Source: Hyphomicrobiales bacterium (GTDB lineage: Bacteria; Pseudomonadota; Alphaproteobacteria; Rhizobiales; Rhizobiaceae). Taken from it: DNA of 64,000 nucleotides. Position numbers and translations under genes: made by a program. Position 1 is the first letter of the stretch, and every line of letters starts with the position of its first letter. The notes under the pieces were generated by a model, which was given only the letters and a program-made list of their open reading frames with translations, ran no database searches and was not told where the DNA came from. Where the stretch lies: the NCBI GenBank assembly GCA_003963455.1, contig RXJA01000053.1, positions 1 through 64,000 on the forward strand, given 5' to 3'. Positions 8,935-17,984 of the stretch are shown here, in pieces.

Positions 8935-9533
8935 TCCTGGAACTGTCCACCGAGGTCGGCAGAGTGCTCCAGATCGGGGCGCAGAGACTTGCCGTCCTTG
9001 TTACGTCCGATTGCCGCCATGTTGAAAAAGACCATTTCGTCATCGTCATAGGCGACGTTGTACGGGTCGTTCGCATTGCCCGCGCCCACGAGAGAGAAAC
9101 ACGACACGGCGTCGGGTTCCCCCTTCCTGCTCTGCAGCACAAGCGTTTTGCAAAGCACGACAGATGCACGATCGTTGTAGATTCCTCCTTCATAGTCCTG
9201 CGCGGCCTTCGTGCAGTCCCACTCCTGCGACTTGTAGGTAATCTTTGGTTTTGGGCAGGCCGCAAGGCCGCGCAGTCGATACGTCACGCCGTTGATGACG
9301 CGCTCGGTCGCCGACGGCACCTTGACCGGCGAGATGAGGGTCGCGGCGTCGCGCTGGAAGAGCGCGCCGTTGGCATCGTAGCGCTCATAGACGAACACCT
9401 TCTCACCCGGCTTGGCAAACTGAAGCAGGTAGCGCTCCGACGGCTGCGCGAAGGCATTTGGCGCGTTGGCGCCGGCGGCATAAGCCGCGGCCCCCTGGAG
9501 CAGCAAAACGGTGCAAAGGGCAATCTGTTTCAT
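8931..9533 (-). CDS. Exported protein of unknown function
   Basis: I chose the ATG at 9533 because it begins a good signal peptide (MKQIALCTVLLLQGAAAYA); an upstream in-frame start would bury it and run into the promoter motifs. The 200-residue product has several Cys residues (AACPKPKI, EWDCTKAA, VLCKTLVL, VSCFSLVG). It shares a VNNx-less but similar small exported, Cys-rich style with the protein at 2746, without convincing homology. It is transcribed divergently from virB1 and heads a three-gene operon of envelope proteins. Confidence 0.6.
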   Translation of the reverse strand: MKQIALCTVLLLQGAAAYAAGANAPNAFAQPSERYLLQFAKPGEKVFVYERYDANGALFQRDAATLISPVKVPSATERVINGVTYRLRGLAACPKPKITYKSQEWDCTKAAQDYEGGIYNDRASVVLCKTLVLQSRKGEPDAVSCFSLVGAGNANDPYNVAYDDDEMVFFNMAAIGRNKDGKSLRPDLEHSADLGGQFQE

Positions 9534-9562
9534 CGAAATTCGTCCCTGCGGTGCATATCGTG

Positions 9563-9606
9563 TTGACACTTTACTAGGGCTCCGTGTAGCCATAGTAAAG
9601 TGTCAA
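9563..9606. promoter_or_regulatory. Divergent promoter with a perfect 14-base inverted repeat
   Basis: TTGACACTTTACTA at 9563-9576 and its exact reverse complement at 9593-9606 face each other across 16 bases, between the exported-protein gene at 9533 and virB1 at 9621. TTGACA resembles a -35 box in each direction. The spacing of repeat centres is 30 bases, close to three helical turns, which suits cooperative binding of a dimeric repressor or activator. Confidence 0.65.
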
Positions 9607-9620
9607 ATTTTGGCGACAGT

Positions 9621-10274
9621 ATGAACACTCGATTCGCTCTCCTGCTCACCTTGTGTGGCGCTGCAATACCCTTGGTAGCGCACGGCCGTGACCTGGCATC
9701 AGACCGCGTAGCAGTCGCCTTTGCAACGCCGACAAACCCCATTGCCTCGGGCGGGGAGAAAAGGCAGGGGGCGTGCAAAACGGGAAACCGTACTGAAGTC
9801 GCCCAACTTGTGCGTTCAATCGCGCAAGACGAAGGGTTCGACGCCGATCTGGCCGAGGCGATTGCATGGGCTGAAAGCGATCTCGGCGCGAGTCAGGGTC
9901 CGTCCAAGGCTGGAGCCTTGGGAATCATGCAGTTGATGCCGGCCACGGCGGCCGATCTCGGCGTCAGCGACCGTTGCGATACGCAGGCGAATGTCCGGGC
10001 TGGCCTTGGCTATCTCAAGTCACTCTATGACGAGTTCCAGGATCCGCTGCTGATGCTTGCGGCTTACAACGCCGGGCCCAACAGCGTCTACAAGGCGCAA
10101 GGGATTCCGGTGAATCCGGAGACCGCGGAATACATCGTGAAAATCTTAAACCGCTGGAAGTTCGGCGGTGTCGTGAAGAAGTCCGCCCTGACCAAATCCG
10201 AAATGCTCGCGGCCGCTCCGCCAGCAAACGGGGACGCTTGGCAGGATGGTCATGTCATGGATTTCGGCAACTGA
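9621..10274 (+). CDS. virB1: VirB1-like lytic transglycosylase
   Basis: The 217-residue protein has a signal peptide (MNTRFALLLTLCGAAIPLVAHG) followed by an SLT domain. AIAWAESDLGAS carries the catalytic glutamate, GALGIMQLMPATAADLGV and LMLAAYNAGPNSV complete the lysozyme-like motifs. VirB1 opens peptidoglycan in the periplasm so that the secretion channel can be assembled. It heads the operon 15 bases after the inverted-repeat promoter. A second SLT protein is encoded five genes further on. Confidence 0.88.
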   Translation: MNTRFALLLTLCGAAIPLVAHGRDLASDRVAVAFATPTNPIASGGEKRQGACKTGNRTEVAQLVRSIAQDEGFDADLAEAIAWAESDLGASQGPSKAGALGIMQLMPATAADLGVSDRCDTQANVRAGLGYLKSLYDEFQDPLLMLAAYNAGPNSVYKAQGIPVNPETAEYIVKILNRWKFGGVVKKSALTKSEMLAAAPPANGDAWQDGHVMDFGN

Positions 10275-10286
10275 AAGGAGCCAAGG

Positions 10287-10601
10287 GTGGAATACAGAAA
10301 AGCGGGCAAATTTGCCCTGAAACTGGCCTTGGCCTCGGCGGTCGGAATAGCAGTCTCGCCAACCATTGCGTACGCCCAGTCGGCGGCGCCAGTCGAAAAC
10401 GTGCTGGAGTGGTTCGTCGGCGTTCTGCAGGGCAACATAGCACGCTCATTTGCCATCATCGCGGTCTGTTTTCTCGGCTTCCTCGCCATGACGGGGCGGC
10501 TGGCGTGGATGATGGCTTTTTCCATTATCATCGGCATCGCTCTGATCTTCGGCGCTGCCCAGCTGGTGGACGCGGTTCGCGCGACGGCGGGAGGCGGCTG
10601 A
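10287..10601 (+). CDS. virB2: VirB2-like pilin
   Basis: The 104-residue product fits VirB2: a long positively charged leader ending in PTIAYAQSAAP (cleavage after the Ala), then two hydrophobic segments (FAIIAVCFLGFLAMTG and MAFSIIIGIALIFGAAQLV) separated by a short polar loop (RLAWM). The GTG start at 10287 follows AAAGGAG at good spacing. VirB2 is the major subunit of the conjugative pilus. Confidence 0.88.
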   Translation: MEYRKAGKFALKLALASAVGIAVSPTIAYAQSAAPVENVLEWFVGVLQGNIARSFAIIAVCFLGFLAMTGRLAWMMAFSIIIGIALIFGAAQLVDAVRATAGGG

Positions 10602-10604
10602 GAC

Positions 10605-10898
10605 ATGGACGACGAGGAAGTCTATGTCGAGCCGGTCAGCCTGCCCCTGACACGCCCCCCGATGAAATGGGGGGTGCGATATGAAGTTTTTGCCCTGAAC
10701 GGCATCCTGGCGGTGATCGGCTTTATCGCCACGAGCAGCTTCATGCTCGGTCTTGGCGTGTTCGGCGTGGTGCATCTGGTCAGCGCATATCTGTGCCAGC
10801 GCGACCCCTACATGTTTCATATTTTCGAGCGGCGCATCTCCAAACGCGGAGCGGTGGCGAACGTTACTTTCTGGGGGGCGAGGAGCTATTCGCCATGA
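10605..10898 (+). CDS. virB3: VirB3-like protein
   Basis: The 97-residue protein has the VirB3 pattern: N-terminal VSLPLTRPPMKWGV, a hydrophobic stretch (FALNGILAVIGFIATSSFMLGLGVFGVVHLV) and the C-terminal RDPYMFHIFERRI box. VirB3 is an inner-membrane component that works with VirB4. Its stop codon overlaps the virB4 start as ATGA, so the two are translationally coupled and not fused as in some systems. Confidence 0.88.
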   Translation: MDDEEVYVEPVSLPLTRPPMKWGVRYEVFALNGILAVIGFIATSSFMLGLGVFGVVHLVSAYLCQRDPYMFHIFERRISKRGAVANVTFWGARSYSP

Positions 10899-13297
10899 GA
10901 CTCGACGCCGACCTGAAATTTGGCCGTGAGCGCCGCCGCGAAAAACCAGCTGCGATGCACATCCCCTACCTTCGCCATGTCGATGACAATCTGATCGTGA
11001 CGAAGAGCGGCTTTCTGGTCGGCGCCATTCAGCTCAGCGGCCTGCCGTTCCAGACGATGGACCAGGCCGAGTTGAACAGCCGAATGTTCAACCGCAACAC
11101 CACGTTTCGCAATCTCTCGACCTCTCGCTTTGCGGTCTACACAACGATCATCCGCCGTCATGTGACGCCGGAGATCGAAGGCGACTTTGACAATCCTTTC
11201 GTGGCCGAGCTCGACGCCCGCTACATGGATGAGCTTGGGTCGAAAAACCTTTTCGTCAACGAGGCGTATCTGACGGTCATACGCCGTCCGATGGTCGGCC
11301 GGATCGGCTGGGTGGACAAGGCGCTCAATGCATTCCGCATCAGCACCGCCGGCGAAGAAACACGCGAAGAGGCAGTAGTCGAACTGCATGACATCCTTGC
11401 CGGGATGGTCAAGGATTTCTCCGCATATGGGGGACGTCTTCTCGGTGTCGTGAAGCGCCGCGACAGCTTCTTTTCCGAGCCCGCGGAATTTCTGGCGAAG
11501 ATCCTCGCCGGCGGCGTGGACGTGGAAATGCCTTTGCCGCGCATGTCACTTGGCGATGTGCTGGCGACGCGGCAGCTGTTTTTCGGCAAGTCGGCGCTGG
11601 AAATTCGCGGGCCGGACCAAGGCAAGCTCGGCGCCATGGTGTCGATCAAGGAATACCCGCCGTTCACCGCGCCGGGCTCATTGGACGGTCTCTTGCGCCT
11701 GCCGCATGAGTTTGTCCTGACGCAGAGCTTCGCGATCGAAGACCGTGTGACGGCGATGCGCAGGATCAACACCATCGCCAACCAGGTTGAGGGTTCCGAC
11801 GAGGCGGGCACGACGGTCGAGGTGTCAGTACACGACGGCGCCGATAAGCTGGCCGGCGGCGAAGTCGTCTTCGGACAACATCATATGAGCGTCATGGCTT
11901 TGGCGCCGGACATGAATGGCCTCAACCGCGCGCTATCCGACATCACGGCCGAGCTTTCGCGCATGTCGATCGTGCCGGTGCGCGAGACACTGAACACGGA
12001 ACTCGCCTTCTGGGCGCAGCTGCCGGGAAATTTCAGCTACATCGCGCGACGTGCGTTGATCTCGTCTCTTAACTTTGCAGGGCTGTTTTCGGGACATAAT
12101 TTCCCGTCCGGCCAACGTGAGCGGCTGCATTGGAAACAGCCCATCGCTTTGCTCGAAACGACCAGCCAGACGGCCTACTATTTCAATTTCCACGTTCACG
12201 ATGTCGGGCACTTCACGGTGTTTGGCCCGACTGGCTCGGGCAAAACCGTGGTGCTGTCGTTCCTGATGGCGCAGGCCATGCGCATCATGCCGCGGCCGCG
12301 ATGCGTCTATTTCGACTACATGCGCGGCGCTGAAATTTTCGTTCGGGCGCTCGGCGGTCGTTACGAGGTGATGGAACCCTCTCAGCCGACCGGGTTCGCC
12401 CCATTGCAGCTTGAGGATACGGCAGAAAACCGTTCTTTCCTTGAAGACTTGCTCCTCTACATTCTGACGCCGGAAGGCGGTGCGCTTGATGTGGCGGAGA
12501 TGCGCGTCATCAACGCCGCCGTCGACATGATCTACAAGATCCCGCGCGAACGGCGGACCTTCGACCTGCTGCCTGAAGTGCTGCGAGGCTCGCTCATGCC
12601 TGGCATGAACGATCTGGCCGCGCGGATACAGCCCTGGCTCGACCCGAAGGACAAGGGCTGGCTTTTCAACAATCCCGTCGATCTGGTTGATTTCTCGAAG
12701 CCCGTTGTCGGGTTCGACATGACAAAGATCCTGGGCGACAGGAAGCTGCGCTCGGCGGCGTTGCTCTACATCTTCCACCGCCTTGGGGACGTCATCGACG
12801 GCTCGCCGATCATGCTCTTCCTCGATGAAGGCTGGAAGCTGCTGGACGACGAGGTTTTCGCCGCCTTCATCAACGAGACGCTGAAGACCATTCGCCGCCG
12901 CAACGGCGTGGTCGGCTTTGGCACGCAGACGGCCGAAGATGTCGTCAGTTCCTCCATCTCGTCGTCATTGATCGAGCAAACGAAGACCAACATTTTCTTC
13001 CCCAACCCGAAGGCGAGCAAGGAATCCTACATGGAGCGCTTCTCGCTGACAGCGAAGGAATTCGAGTTCGTGCGCCGCACCGCGAAGGAGACACGCACCT
13101 TCCTCGTCAAGCACGACAGCGATTCCATCGTAGCCAAGCTCGATTTGTCGGCGATGCCCGATCTCATCAAGGTCTTGTCCTCGAATGAAGCCAACAGCAA
13201 GGAATGCGCGCGGCTGCGGGAAACCTTCGGCGACGAGCCGGAGATGTGGTTGCCGTACTTCTGCGGATGGGAGGACGAGCATGACGAAGCGGCTTAG
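10895..13297 (+). CDS. virB4: VirB4 ATPase
   Basis: The 800-residue ATPase starts at the ATG of the ATGA overlap with virB3; a longer open frame upstream is out of context with the family. The N-terminal domain (HIPYLRHVDDNLIVTKSGFL) fits CagE/VirB4. The Walker A motif FGPTGSGKTVV is at about residue 443 and the Walker B region PIMLFLDEGWKLLDD at about residue 636. VirB4 energises pilus biogenesis at the inner membrane. All motifs appear intact. Confidence 0.93.
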   Translation: MRLDADLKFGRERRREKPAAMHIPYLRHVDDNLIVTKSGFLVGAIQLSGLPFQTMDQAELNSRMFNRNTTFRNLSTSRFAVYTTIIRRHVTPEIEGDFDNPFVAELDARYMDELGSKNLFVNEAYLTVIRRPMVGRIGWVDKALNAFRISTAGEETREEAVVELHDILAGMVKDFSAYGGRLLGVVKRRDSFFSEPAEFLAKILAGGVDVEMPLPRMSLGDVLATRQLFFGKSALEIRGPDQGKLGAMVSIKEYPPFTAPGSLDGLLRLPHEFVLTQSFAIEDRVTAMRRINTIANQVEGSDEAGTTVEVSVHDGADKLAGGEVVFGQHHMSVMALAPDMNGLNRALSDITAELSRMSIVPVRETLNTELAFWAQLPGNFSYIARRALISSLNFAGLFSGHNFPSGQRERLHWKQPIALLETTSQTAYYFNFHVHDVGHFTVFGPTGSGKTVVLSFLMAQAMRIMPRPRCVYFDYMRGAEIFVRALGGRYEVMEPSQPTGFAPLQLEDTAENRSFLEDLLLYILTPEGGALDVAEMRVINAAVDMIYKIPRERRTFDLLPEVLRGSLMPGMNDLAARIQPWLDPKDKGWLFNNPVDLVDFSKPVVGFDMTKILGDRKLRSAALLYIFHRLGDVIDGSPIMLFLDEGWKLLDDEVFAAFINETLKTIRRRNGVVGFGTQTAEDVVSSSISSSLIEQTKTNIFFPNPKASKESYMERFSLTAKEFEFVRRTAKETRTFLVKHDSDSIVAKLDLSAMPDLIKVLSSNEANSKECARLRETFGDEPEMWLPYFCGWEDEHDEAA

Positions 13298-14435
13298 CAG
13301 CTTTTGTCTGGCCGTGGCTCTCGCGACGGCGGAAAGCATGACCGTGGCTGTCGCTCAGATCGCGGTCATCGACGGGCCGAACCTCGACAAGCGGCAAGAG
13401 GACGAGCAGCACAGTACGAAGTCGGACGAGGCCAAGAAGGACGAAACCGACAAGAAGAAAAGCGTCGTCTGCACCTACTCGAACAAATACCGCTCACAGA
13501 TGTTTCGCCGATCCCCGGCCGAAGCGTTGCAGCGCGACGCGGGCAACGTGAAGATGATCCGCTATTATGCGCAGAAATACGGCGTGCCCGAAGGCCTGGC
13601 GCTGTCCGTTGCCTATCAGGAATCGCGCTTCGACACATGCGCCGGGAGCCACACCGGCGTCAAAGGCGTGATGCAGCTGACCAAGGGCACCGGCAAGTCC
13701 ATGGGACTTGATCGCGACGTGAACGAGCAGAATGTCGAAGGCGGCGTCAAATATCTCGGAATGGGCGTGAAGCAATGCGGAGCGACGAATTACAGCTGTC
13801 TCGCCTCCTTCTACAACGGATCGAACGCAAGCGAGCAAAACCAATGGGCCGGCGGTGTTGGTCGTTGGAACAGCTACTTCAACGACTATGTATCGAGTGG
13901 CAAGGCTCCGGCCGCCGCGCCGCCACCCTCGATCGTCACCGCCGACGGCGCGGGGGGCTCGGCCCAGGACGCCGCTATGGGCACGGTCAGGAAGGCGGCT
14001 GGCGGTCTCGATACAAGCTCATCGCAGATGGGCGCCAACGACGCGGCAATCGACGCGCTGGCGGGCAATGTTGGCCAGGTGACCGAATACAAGGACGCTT
14101 GGGAGCTGAACTCGTCGGCCCGTGGGATCAACGCCGATGTCACCAACCAGTACCTCGCCCAAGCGGGGGATTTTACGGCGTTGCTGACCCAACTTCTGTC
14201 TTTGCAGAACGTTCAGGCATCGCAGTCGTCCAAGCTGGTGCAACAGCCGAAGAGCGGCTCTCCGAACCCGTTCTCTTGTGATCCCGCGGAACTGGAGCGG
14301 TTGAAGATCGATCGCGGCCGGTGGCTCCCATGCGCGGTTGAGAACGCAGGAGCAAGCTCGGCCGACAGCCGCTCGATGATCATCACCAGTGATCCTGCCG
14401 GCGCTGCGAGCGCGATCAATTCTCTACAGCAATAG
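13281..14435 (+). CDS. SLT-domain protein with a VirB5-like N-terminus
   Basis: This 384-residue protein overlaps virB4 by 17 bases. After a signal peptide it has VAQIAVIDGPNLD (about residues 24-36), nearly the same as the AQIAVIDGANLD of the next protein, VirB5. A charged linker follows (EAKKDETDKKKS), then a lytic-transglycosylase domain: GVPEGLALSVAYQESRFD carries the likely catalytic Glu, and GVKGVMQLTKGTGKSMGL and CLASFYNGS complete it. The C-terminal half (TEYKDAWELNSSARGINADV, LLTQLLSLQNVQ) again resembles VirB5-like coiled segments. It looks like a VirB5 paralogue carrying an inserted SLT domain, so it may both cut peptidoglycan and contact the pilus. Confidence 0.75.
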   Translation: MTKRLSSFCLAVALATAESMTVAVAQIAVIDGPNLDKRQEDEQHSTKSDEAKKDETDKKKSVVCTYSNKYRSQMFRRSPAEALQRDAGNVKMIRYYAQKYGVPEGLALSVAYQESRFDTCAGSHTGVKGVMQLTKGTGKSMGLDRDVNEQNVEGGVKYLGMGVKQCGATNYSCLASFYNGSNASEQNQWAGGVGRWNSYFNDYVSSGKAPAAAPPPSIVTADGAGGSAQDAAMGTVRKAAGGLDTSSSQMGANDAAIDALAGNVGQVTEYKDAWELNSSARGINADVTNQYLAQAGDFTALLTQLLSLQNVQASQSSKLVQQPKSGSPNPFSCDPAELERLKIDRGRWLPCAVENAGASSADSRSMIITSDPAGAASAINSLQQ

Positions 14436-14444
14436 GAGGCTGAC

Positions 14445-15179
14445 ATGAAGAAATTCGCGATTGCTGCAGGCATGGCGCTTTGGACGAGTGCTGGCTTTGC
14501 ACAGATTGCCGTCATCGATGGCGCCAATCTTGATGTCGCCCGCAAGAATGCGGAGAATACCAACTCCATCATGGATTCGAACAAGGATATCCTCAAAAAG
14601 AGCGAGGAGATCCTGCAGGCTCTCAGCGGCAGTCGTGACGGTTCGCTCGGGATCGGACAAATGGGCCTCGGCGGTAATATGTCGATCGCCCAGGCCCCGT
14701 CATTCGGATCGATCCTGAACGGCGGCGCGCTTTCTTTTGGTGGCCTGTCGCCGGAAATCCAGAAAATCGCCGGCGCCGTCATCAATGGGCTGCAGCTGGT
14801 GAAGCAGCTCCAGCAGATTGCCGGCAAGGAGACGAGCGCCGTCAACACAGCCTATGGCGGCAGCGTCAACGTGGCCTCGCTGCTAAGCGCGCTGACGTCG
14901 CAGGCCTCGCAGGGCGTCACCCAGCGCCAACAGTCCCTGCAGGCCGCGAGCGGGCAAATCGGCCAGTCGCAGGACGTCAAGGGTTCGGTGGACCAGAACA
15001 CACGGATGCAGCTGGAAAACGCGCGCGCGGTCAACGAACTGATCGGCGTCCAGAACGGCGCGGTCGCGGCCCTGAATGAGAAGCTGAAGGGAGATCTTCT
15101 TCGCCAGAGCCAGGTGCAGAAGATGATGACGCCGCACAACGTCAATCCGTTCGCGGAATTTGGCAAGAGCGGAGGCTAG
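14445..15179 (+). CDS. virB5: VirB5-like minor pilin
   Basis: The 244-residue protein has a signal peptide (MKKFAIAAGMALWTSAGFAQ), then IAVIDGANLD and a helical, Gln- and Asn-rich body (ARKNAENTNSIMDSNKDIL, VKQLQQIAGKETSAVN, QLENARAVNELIGVQNGAVAALNEKL). This matches the VirB5/TrbJ type of pilus-tip protein. It follows the SLT protein after nine bases with AGGAGG in between. The shared signal-proximal motif suggests the two genes arose by duplication. Confidence 0.8.
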   Translation: MKKFAIAAGMALWTSAGFAQIAVIDGANLDVARKNAENTNSIMDSNKDILKKSEEILQALSGSRDGSLGIGQMGLGGNMSIAQAPSFGSILNGGALSFGGLSPEIQKIAGAVINGLQLVKQLQQIAGKETSAVNTAYGGSVNVASLLSALTSQASQGVTQRQQSLQAASGQIGQSQDVKGSVDQNTRMQLENARAVNELIGVQNGAVAALNEKLKGDLLRQSQVQKMMTPHNVNPFAEFGKSGG

Positions 15180-15180
15180 C

Positions 15181-15363
15181 TTGTCGAGGCAGGCGTTGCG
15201 CATATGCGCTGTGATTGGGTTCGGCGCAGTGCTTTTCGGATGCGCAAATCGCGAACTGAAAGCGCCGTGCGGGCCTTTGGCGTATGCCCACACCGACGAA
15301 TGCGGCGCGCTAAAACCGGTCAATTCAACGCCGTTCGCCAGCATCATTGACGAGGATCCATGA
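15181..15363 (+). CDS. virB7: VirB7/entry-exclusion-like lipoprotein
   Basis: A short protein of about 60 residues carries a lipobox (GFGAVLFGC) and two further Cys residues (APCGPLAY, TDECGAL). I chose the TTG at 15181 because GGAGG lies just upstream at 15171, although an in-frame ATG at 15160 inside virB5 is possible. Position between virB5 and virB6 is where VirB7 or an EexN-like exclusion lipoprotein is expected. It ends overlapping the virB6 start. Which of the two roles it has cannot be told from sequence. Confidence 0.65.
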   Translation: MSRQALRICAVIGFGAVLFGCANRELKAPCGPLAYAHTDECGALKPVNSTPFASIIDEDP

Positions 15364-16403
15364 ACGGTCTTGCCGAAAGCATTCTCGGTGGCATTGACAA
15401 CATCGGCGAGGACTTCGTCCGCACCGTCTATATGCAGTTGGGCAATGCGATGGGCAACGTCTTCACCCTCATGCTGACCCTCTATATCGTGTGGTGGGGC
15501 TATTCGATCCTGAGCGGGCGGGAGTCGATTTCGCCACTCGAAGCGGCCTATCGCCTCGGCCGCGCCGTCATCATCTATCTGCTGCTGACCGGCTGGGGCA
15601 CATTTTCCGCGACGATCTACCAGCTTGTTCAAAGCATCCCGGATGAGGTCGGTAAGGTGATCGTCGGCGCCGTGTCGCGAGCCACCGGCAATCAGCTCAG
15701 CGATCAGGCGGCAATTCCGGCGCTGATCGACAATCTCTACCAAGGTGCGCAGGACGTCGCAAACCAGGTCTATAGCGGATCCTTCTATGACATTTTTGGC
15801 GCGCTCTTGTCGCTGCTCGTTCTGCTTTCGGCCATCATCTTCGCAGCGCTTGCCATTGCCGCAATCATCGCCGCCAAGGTGATGTTGTTCATCACGCTCG
15901 CCTTGGCGCCGATATGGATCATTCTTTGGCTTTATCGCTGGTCCTCGCGCATGAGCGAAGGCTTCCTTTCGCTCACGACCTTCTTGATGATCCAGCAAGT
16001 CCTGATCTACGGATTTCTCGGCTTCTACTTCTCGCTCGTCAACGCGGCGCTCAACACCGCCACGTCCGGTGGAGCGACCATGGACAGCAAGATGTCGCTG
16101 GTGCTGCCCTTGGTGCTGGTGACGATCATCGGGATCTACGTTCTCATGCAGATACCCTCGATTGCTTCGATCCTGAACGGCGGCGGGTATCTCAGCACCG
16201 TGGGCGCTCGCTACTCATATGGGAGGTTCGGCAGAAACGCCGTGCGCTACTCCGGTGCACGATGGGCCGCCGGCCGCGCCGCTCGGGGCGCCCGGCAGCT
16301 CGCAACAAACAGTTTTCGGTCTCCGCGAGCAGCAAGGGCCGATGCCGCAACTCGGTCCGCCATCCAGCAAGGTGCGCGCGATAACGCCAGGCCTCTGGCC
16401 TAG
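15360..16403 (+). CDS. virB6: VirB6/TrbL-like inner-membrane channel protein
   Basis: The 347-residue protein has five or more membrane segments, including VFTLMLTLYIVWWGYSIL, a long pair LLSLLVLLSAIIFAALAIAAIIAAKVMLFITLALAPIWIIL (about residues 143-183) and LVLPLVLVTIIGIYVLMQI. The family signature region around ALAPIWIILWLYRW is present. It ends in a basic, Arg/Ala-rich cytoplasmic tail (GRFGRNAVRYSGARWAAGRA). VirB6 forms part of the inner-membrane translocation channel. Confidence 0.88.
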   Translation: MNGLAESILGGIDNIGEDFVRTVYMQLGNAMGNVFTLMLTLYIVWWGYSILSGRESISPLEAAYRLGRAVIIYLLLTGWGTFSATIYQLVQSIPDEVGKVIVGAVSRATGNQLSDQAAIPALIDNLYQGAQDVANQVYSGSFYDIFGALLSLLVLLSAIIFAALAIAAIIAAKVMLFITLALAPIWIILWLYRWSSRMSEGFLSLTTFLMIQQVLIYGFLGFYFSLVNAALNTATSGGATMDSKMSLVLPLVLVTIIGIYVLMQIPSIASILNGGGYLSTVGARYSYGRFGRNAVRYSGARWAAGRAARGARQLATNSFRSPRAARADAATRSAIQQGARDNARPLA

Positions 16404-16463
16404 AACACAAGAACGATCATCGATCGCGGCCCTGGATCAGGATGCGTCACGCAAACGAGGCAA

Positions 16464-16477
16464 TAGTAAAGTGTCAA
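16464..16477 (-). promoter_or_regulatory. Fourth copy of the 14-base motif, on the virB8 start
   Basis: TAGTAAAGTGTCAA here is identical to the right arm at 9593-9606 and overlaps the proposed GTG start of virB8 at 16471. A protein bound here would cover the virB8 translation start and any internal promoter in the 67-base gap after virB6. Confidence 0.5.
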
Positions 16478-17190
16478 CACCATGGGAAACAGCTGCTGGC
16501 GGCAGTGGCGAACTCGTCGACAATCGCTATTACAGGGCGGGCGCGACCTGGGAAGACGATACGCACAGGTCAATGCGGCGATCGCGGACATTGGCATGGT
16601 TCGTCAGCGGCGTTTCCGGACTGGTGGCGGTGCTGTCGCTGCTGGCGCTCGTGCTGATCCTGCCGCTCCGGCAGTTCGAGCCATATGTTGTGGAGGTCGA
16701 CAAATCGACGGGCTACCTCGAGATCATGCGCGCGCTGAAGCCTGGGGATTTGTCCCAAAACGAAGCCGTCACGGCGGCCAATCTGGTGCGCTACATCAGG
16801 GCCCGCGAAACCTACGATTCTCGTGAACTGAAACAGAATTACGACCTGGCGCAGCTCTACTCCACCGACGCGGCGTCCAAGGATTTGACTTGGGCTTTCA
16901 CGCCCGCAAATCCGCGATCGCTGGACAAGACCTATGGCCGCACTGTCACCGTCGCGGTCGAGATCAAGTCGGTTTCCCTGCTCAATCGCAACACCGCCTC
17001 GGTGCGCTTTGCCACGACGACACGGCGGGACAATTCGTCCGCGGCCGACAACTGGGTCGCGGTGATAAAATTCCGCTACACCTCGACGCCGCTCAAGAAC
17101 GAATGGCGTTTCGACAACCCGCTGGGATTTCAGGTTACGGATTACCGCCGCGACCAGGAATCGGCGCCGGTAGCGGGGAGCCTGCAATGA
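16471..17190 (+). CDS. virB8: VirB8-like inner-membrane protein
   Basis: The 239-residue protein starts at a GTG preceded by GAGG; the open frame extends upstream into virB6 but that part is shadow. A short N-terminal tail is followed by one membrane segment ([27 protein letters not shown], about residues 46-72) and the periplasmic VirB8 domain ([49 protein letters not shown] region and [19 protein letters not shown]). VirB8 nucleates assembly of the core complex. Its stop overlaps virB9. Confidence 0.9.
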   Translation: MSTPWETAAGGSGELVDNRYYRAGATWEDDTHRSMRRSRTLAWFVSGVSGLVAVLSLLALVLILPLRQFEPYVVEVDKSTGYLEIMRALKPGDLSQNEAVTAANLVRYIRARETYDSRELKQNYDLAQLYSTDAASKDLTWAFTPANPRSLDKTYGRTVTVAVEIKSVSLLNRNTASVRFATTTRRDNSSAADNWVAVIKFRYTSTPLKNEWRFDNPLGFQVTDYRRDQESAPVAGSLQ

Positions 17191-17984
17191 GATGGCGCGC
17201 GGGCCTCACCCTGTCGGCCGCCCTTCTGCTCGGCACGATTCATGGTGCGGCCGCACGCGACGGCCGCATTCGATATGTCACCTTCAACAACGACAACGTG
17301 ACGTCGGTGCGCGCAGCTCTCGGTATTTCGACGATGGTCGAGCTCAGTCCGACCGAAGTCATCGAAACCGTGTCGGCTGGCGACACAAAAGGCTGGTCGA
17401 TCATCCCCAAACGCGGATCGCGATTCCTCTTCGTCAAGCCGCTGGAGCGCGACGCGTGGACCAACGTCAACGTGGTCACCAACCGGCGCGTCTATTCCCT
17501 GCTGCTGCAGGCAACTGACAATGACCGGGACCGGGCATCCTTCCAGGTCCGGTTCAAATACCCGGACGAGGATATCAACGCGCGGCTGCTCTCACGGGCC
17601 AAGGAGAGCGCCGCCGATCCGGATTTGAAGGACCTGAACTATGCCGATCTCAACTACGACTATGCCTACAAGGGCGACGACAGCTTGAAGCCGCGCACCG
17701 TTTTCGACGACGGCACCAAGGTGTTTCTGGAGTTCAAGGGTGACATCCCTGCTATTTTCGTGGTCGACGACAAGCGCCATGAATCGCTGGTCAACGTTCG
17801 CACTCAGGGCAAATACACCGTCATCGACAAAGTCGCGCGCCAATTCACCTTGCGAGCCGATGGCAAGACGCTCTGCCTTTACAACCGGGCTCGACCCAAC
17901 GCTATCGATCCAGTCGAGCAGGTCTACGGTCCTACGAAACTGACACGCGGCTCCACCGTGTTCGGATCGAGCGGAGGGCAGTGA
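17187..17984 (+). CDS. virB9: VirB9-like outer-ring protein
   Basis: The 265-residue protein has a signal peptide ([15 protein letters not shown]) and the VirB9/CagX pattern: [84 protein letters not shown] and a C-terminal [15 protein letters not shown]. It forms the outer-membrane core complex with VirB7 and VirB10. ATGA overlap with virB8 marks a tight operon. Confidence 0.92.
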   Translation: MRWRAGLTLSAALLLGTIHGAAARDGRIRYVTFNNDNVTSVRAALGISTMVELSPTEVIETVSAGDTKGWSIIPKRGSRFLFVKPLERDAWTNVNVVTNRRVYSLLLQATDNDRDRASFQVRFKYPDEDINARLLSRAKESAADPDLKDLNYADLNYDYAYKGDDSLKPRTVFDDGTKVFLEFKGDIPAIFVVDDKRHESLVNVRTQGKYTVIDKVARQFTLRADGKTLCLYNRARPNAIDPVEQVYGPTKLTRGSTVFGSSGGQ

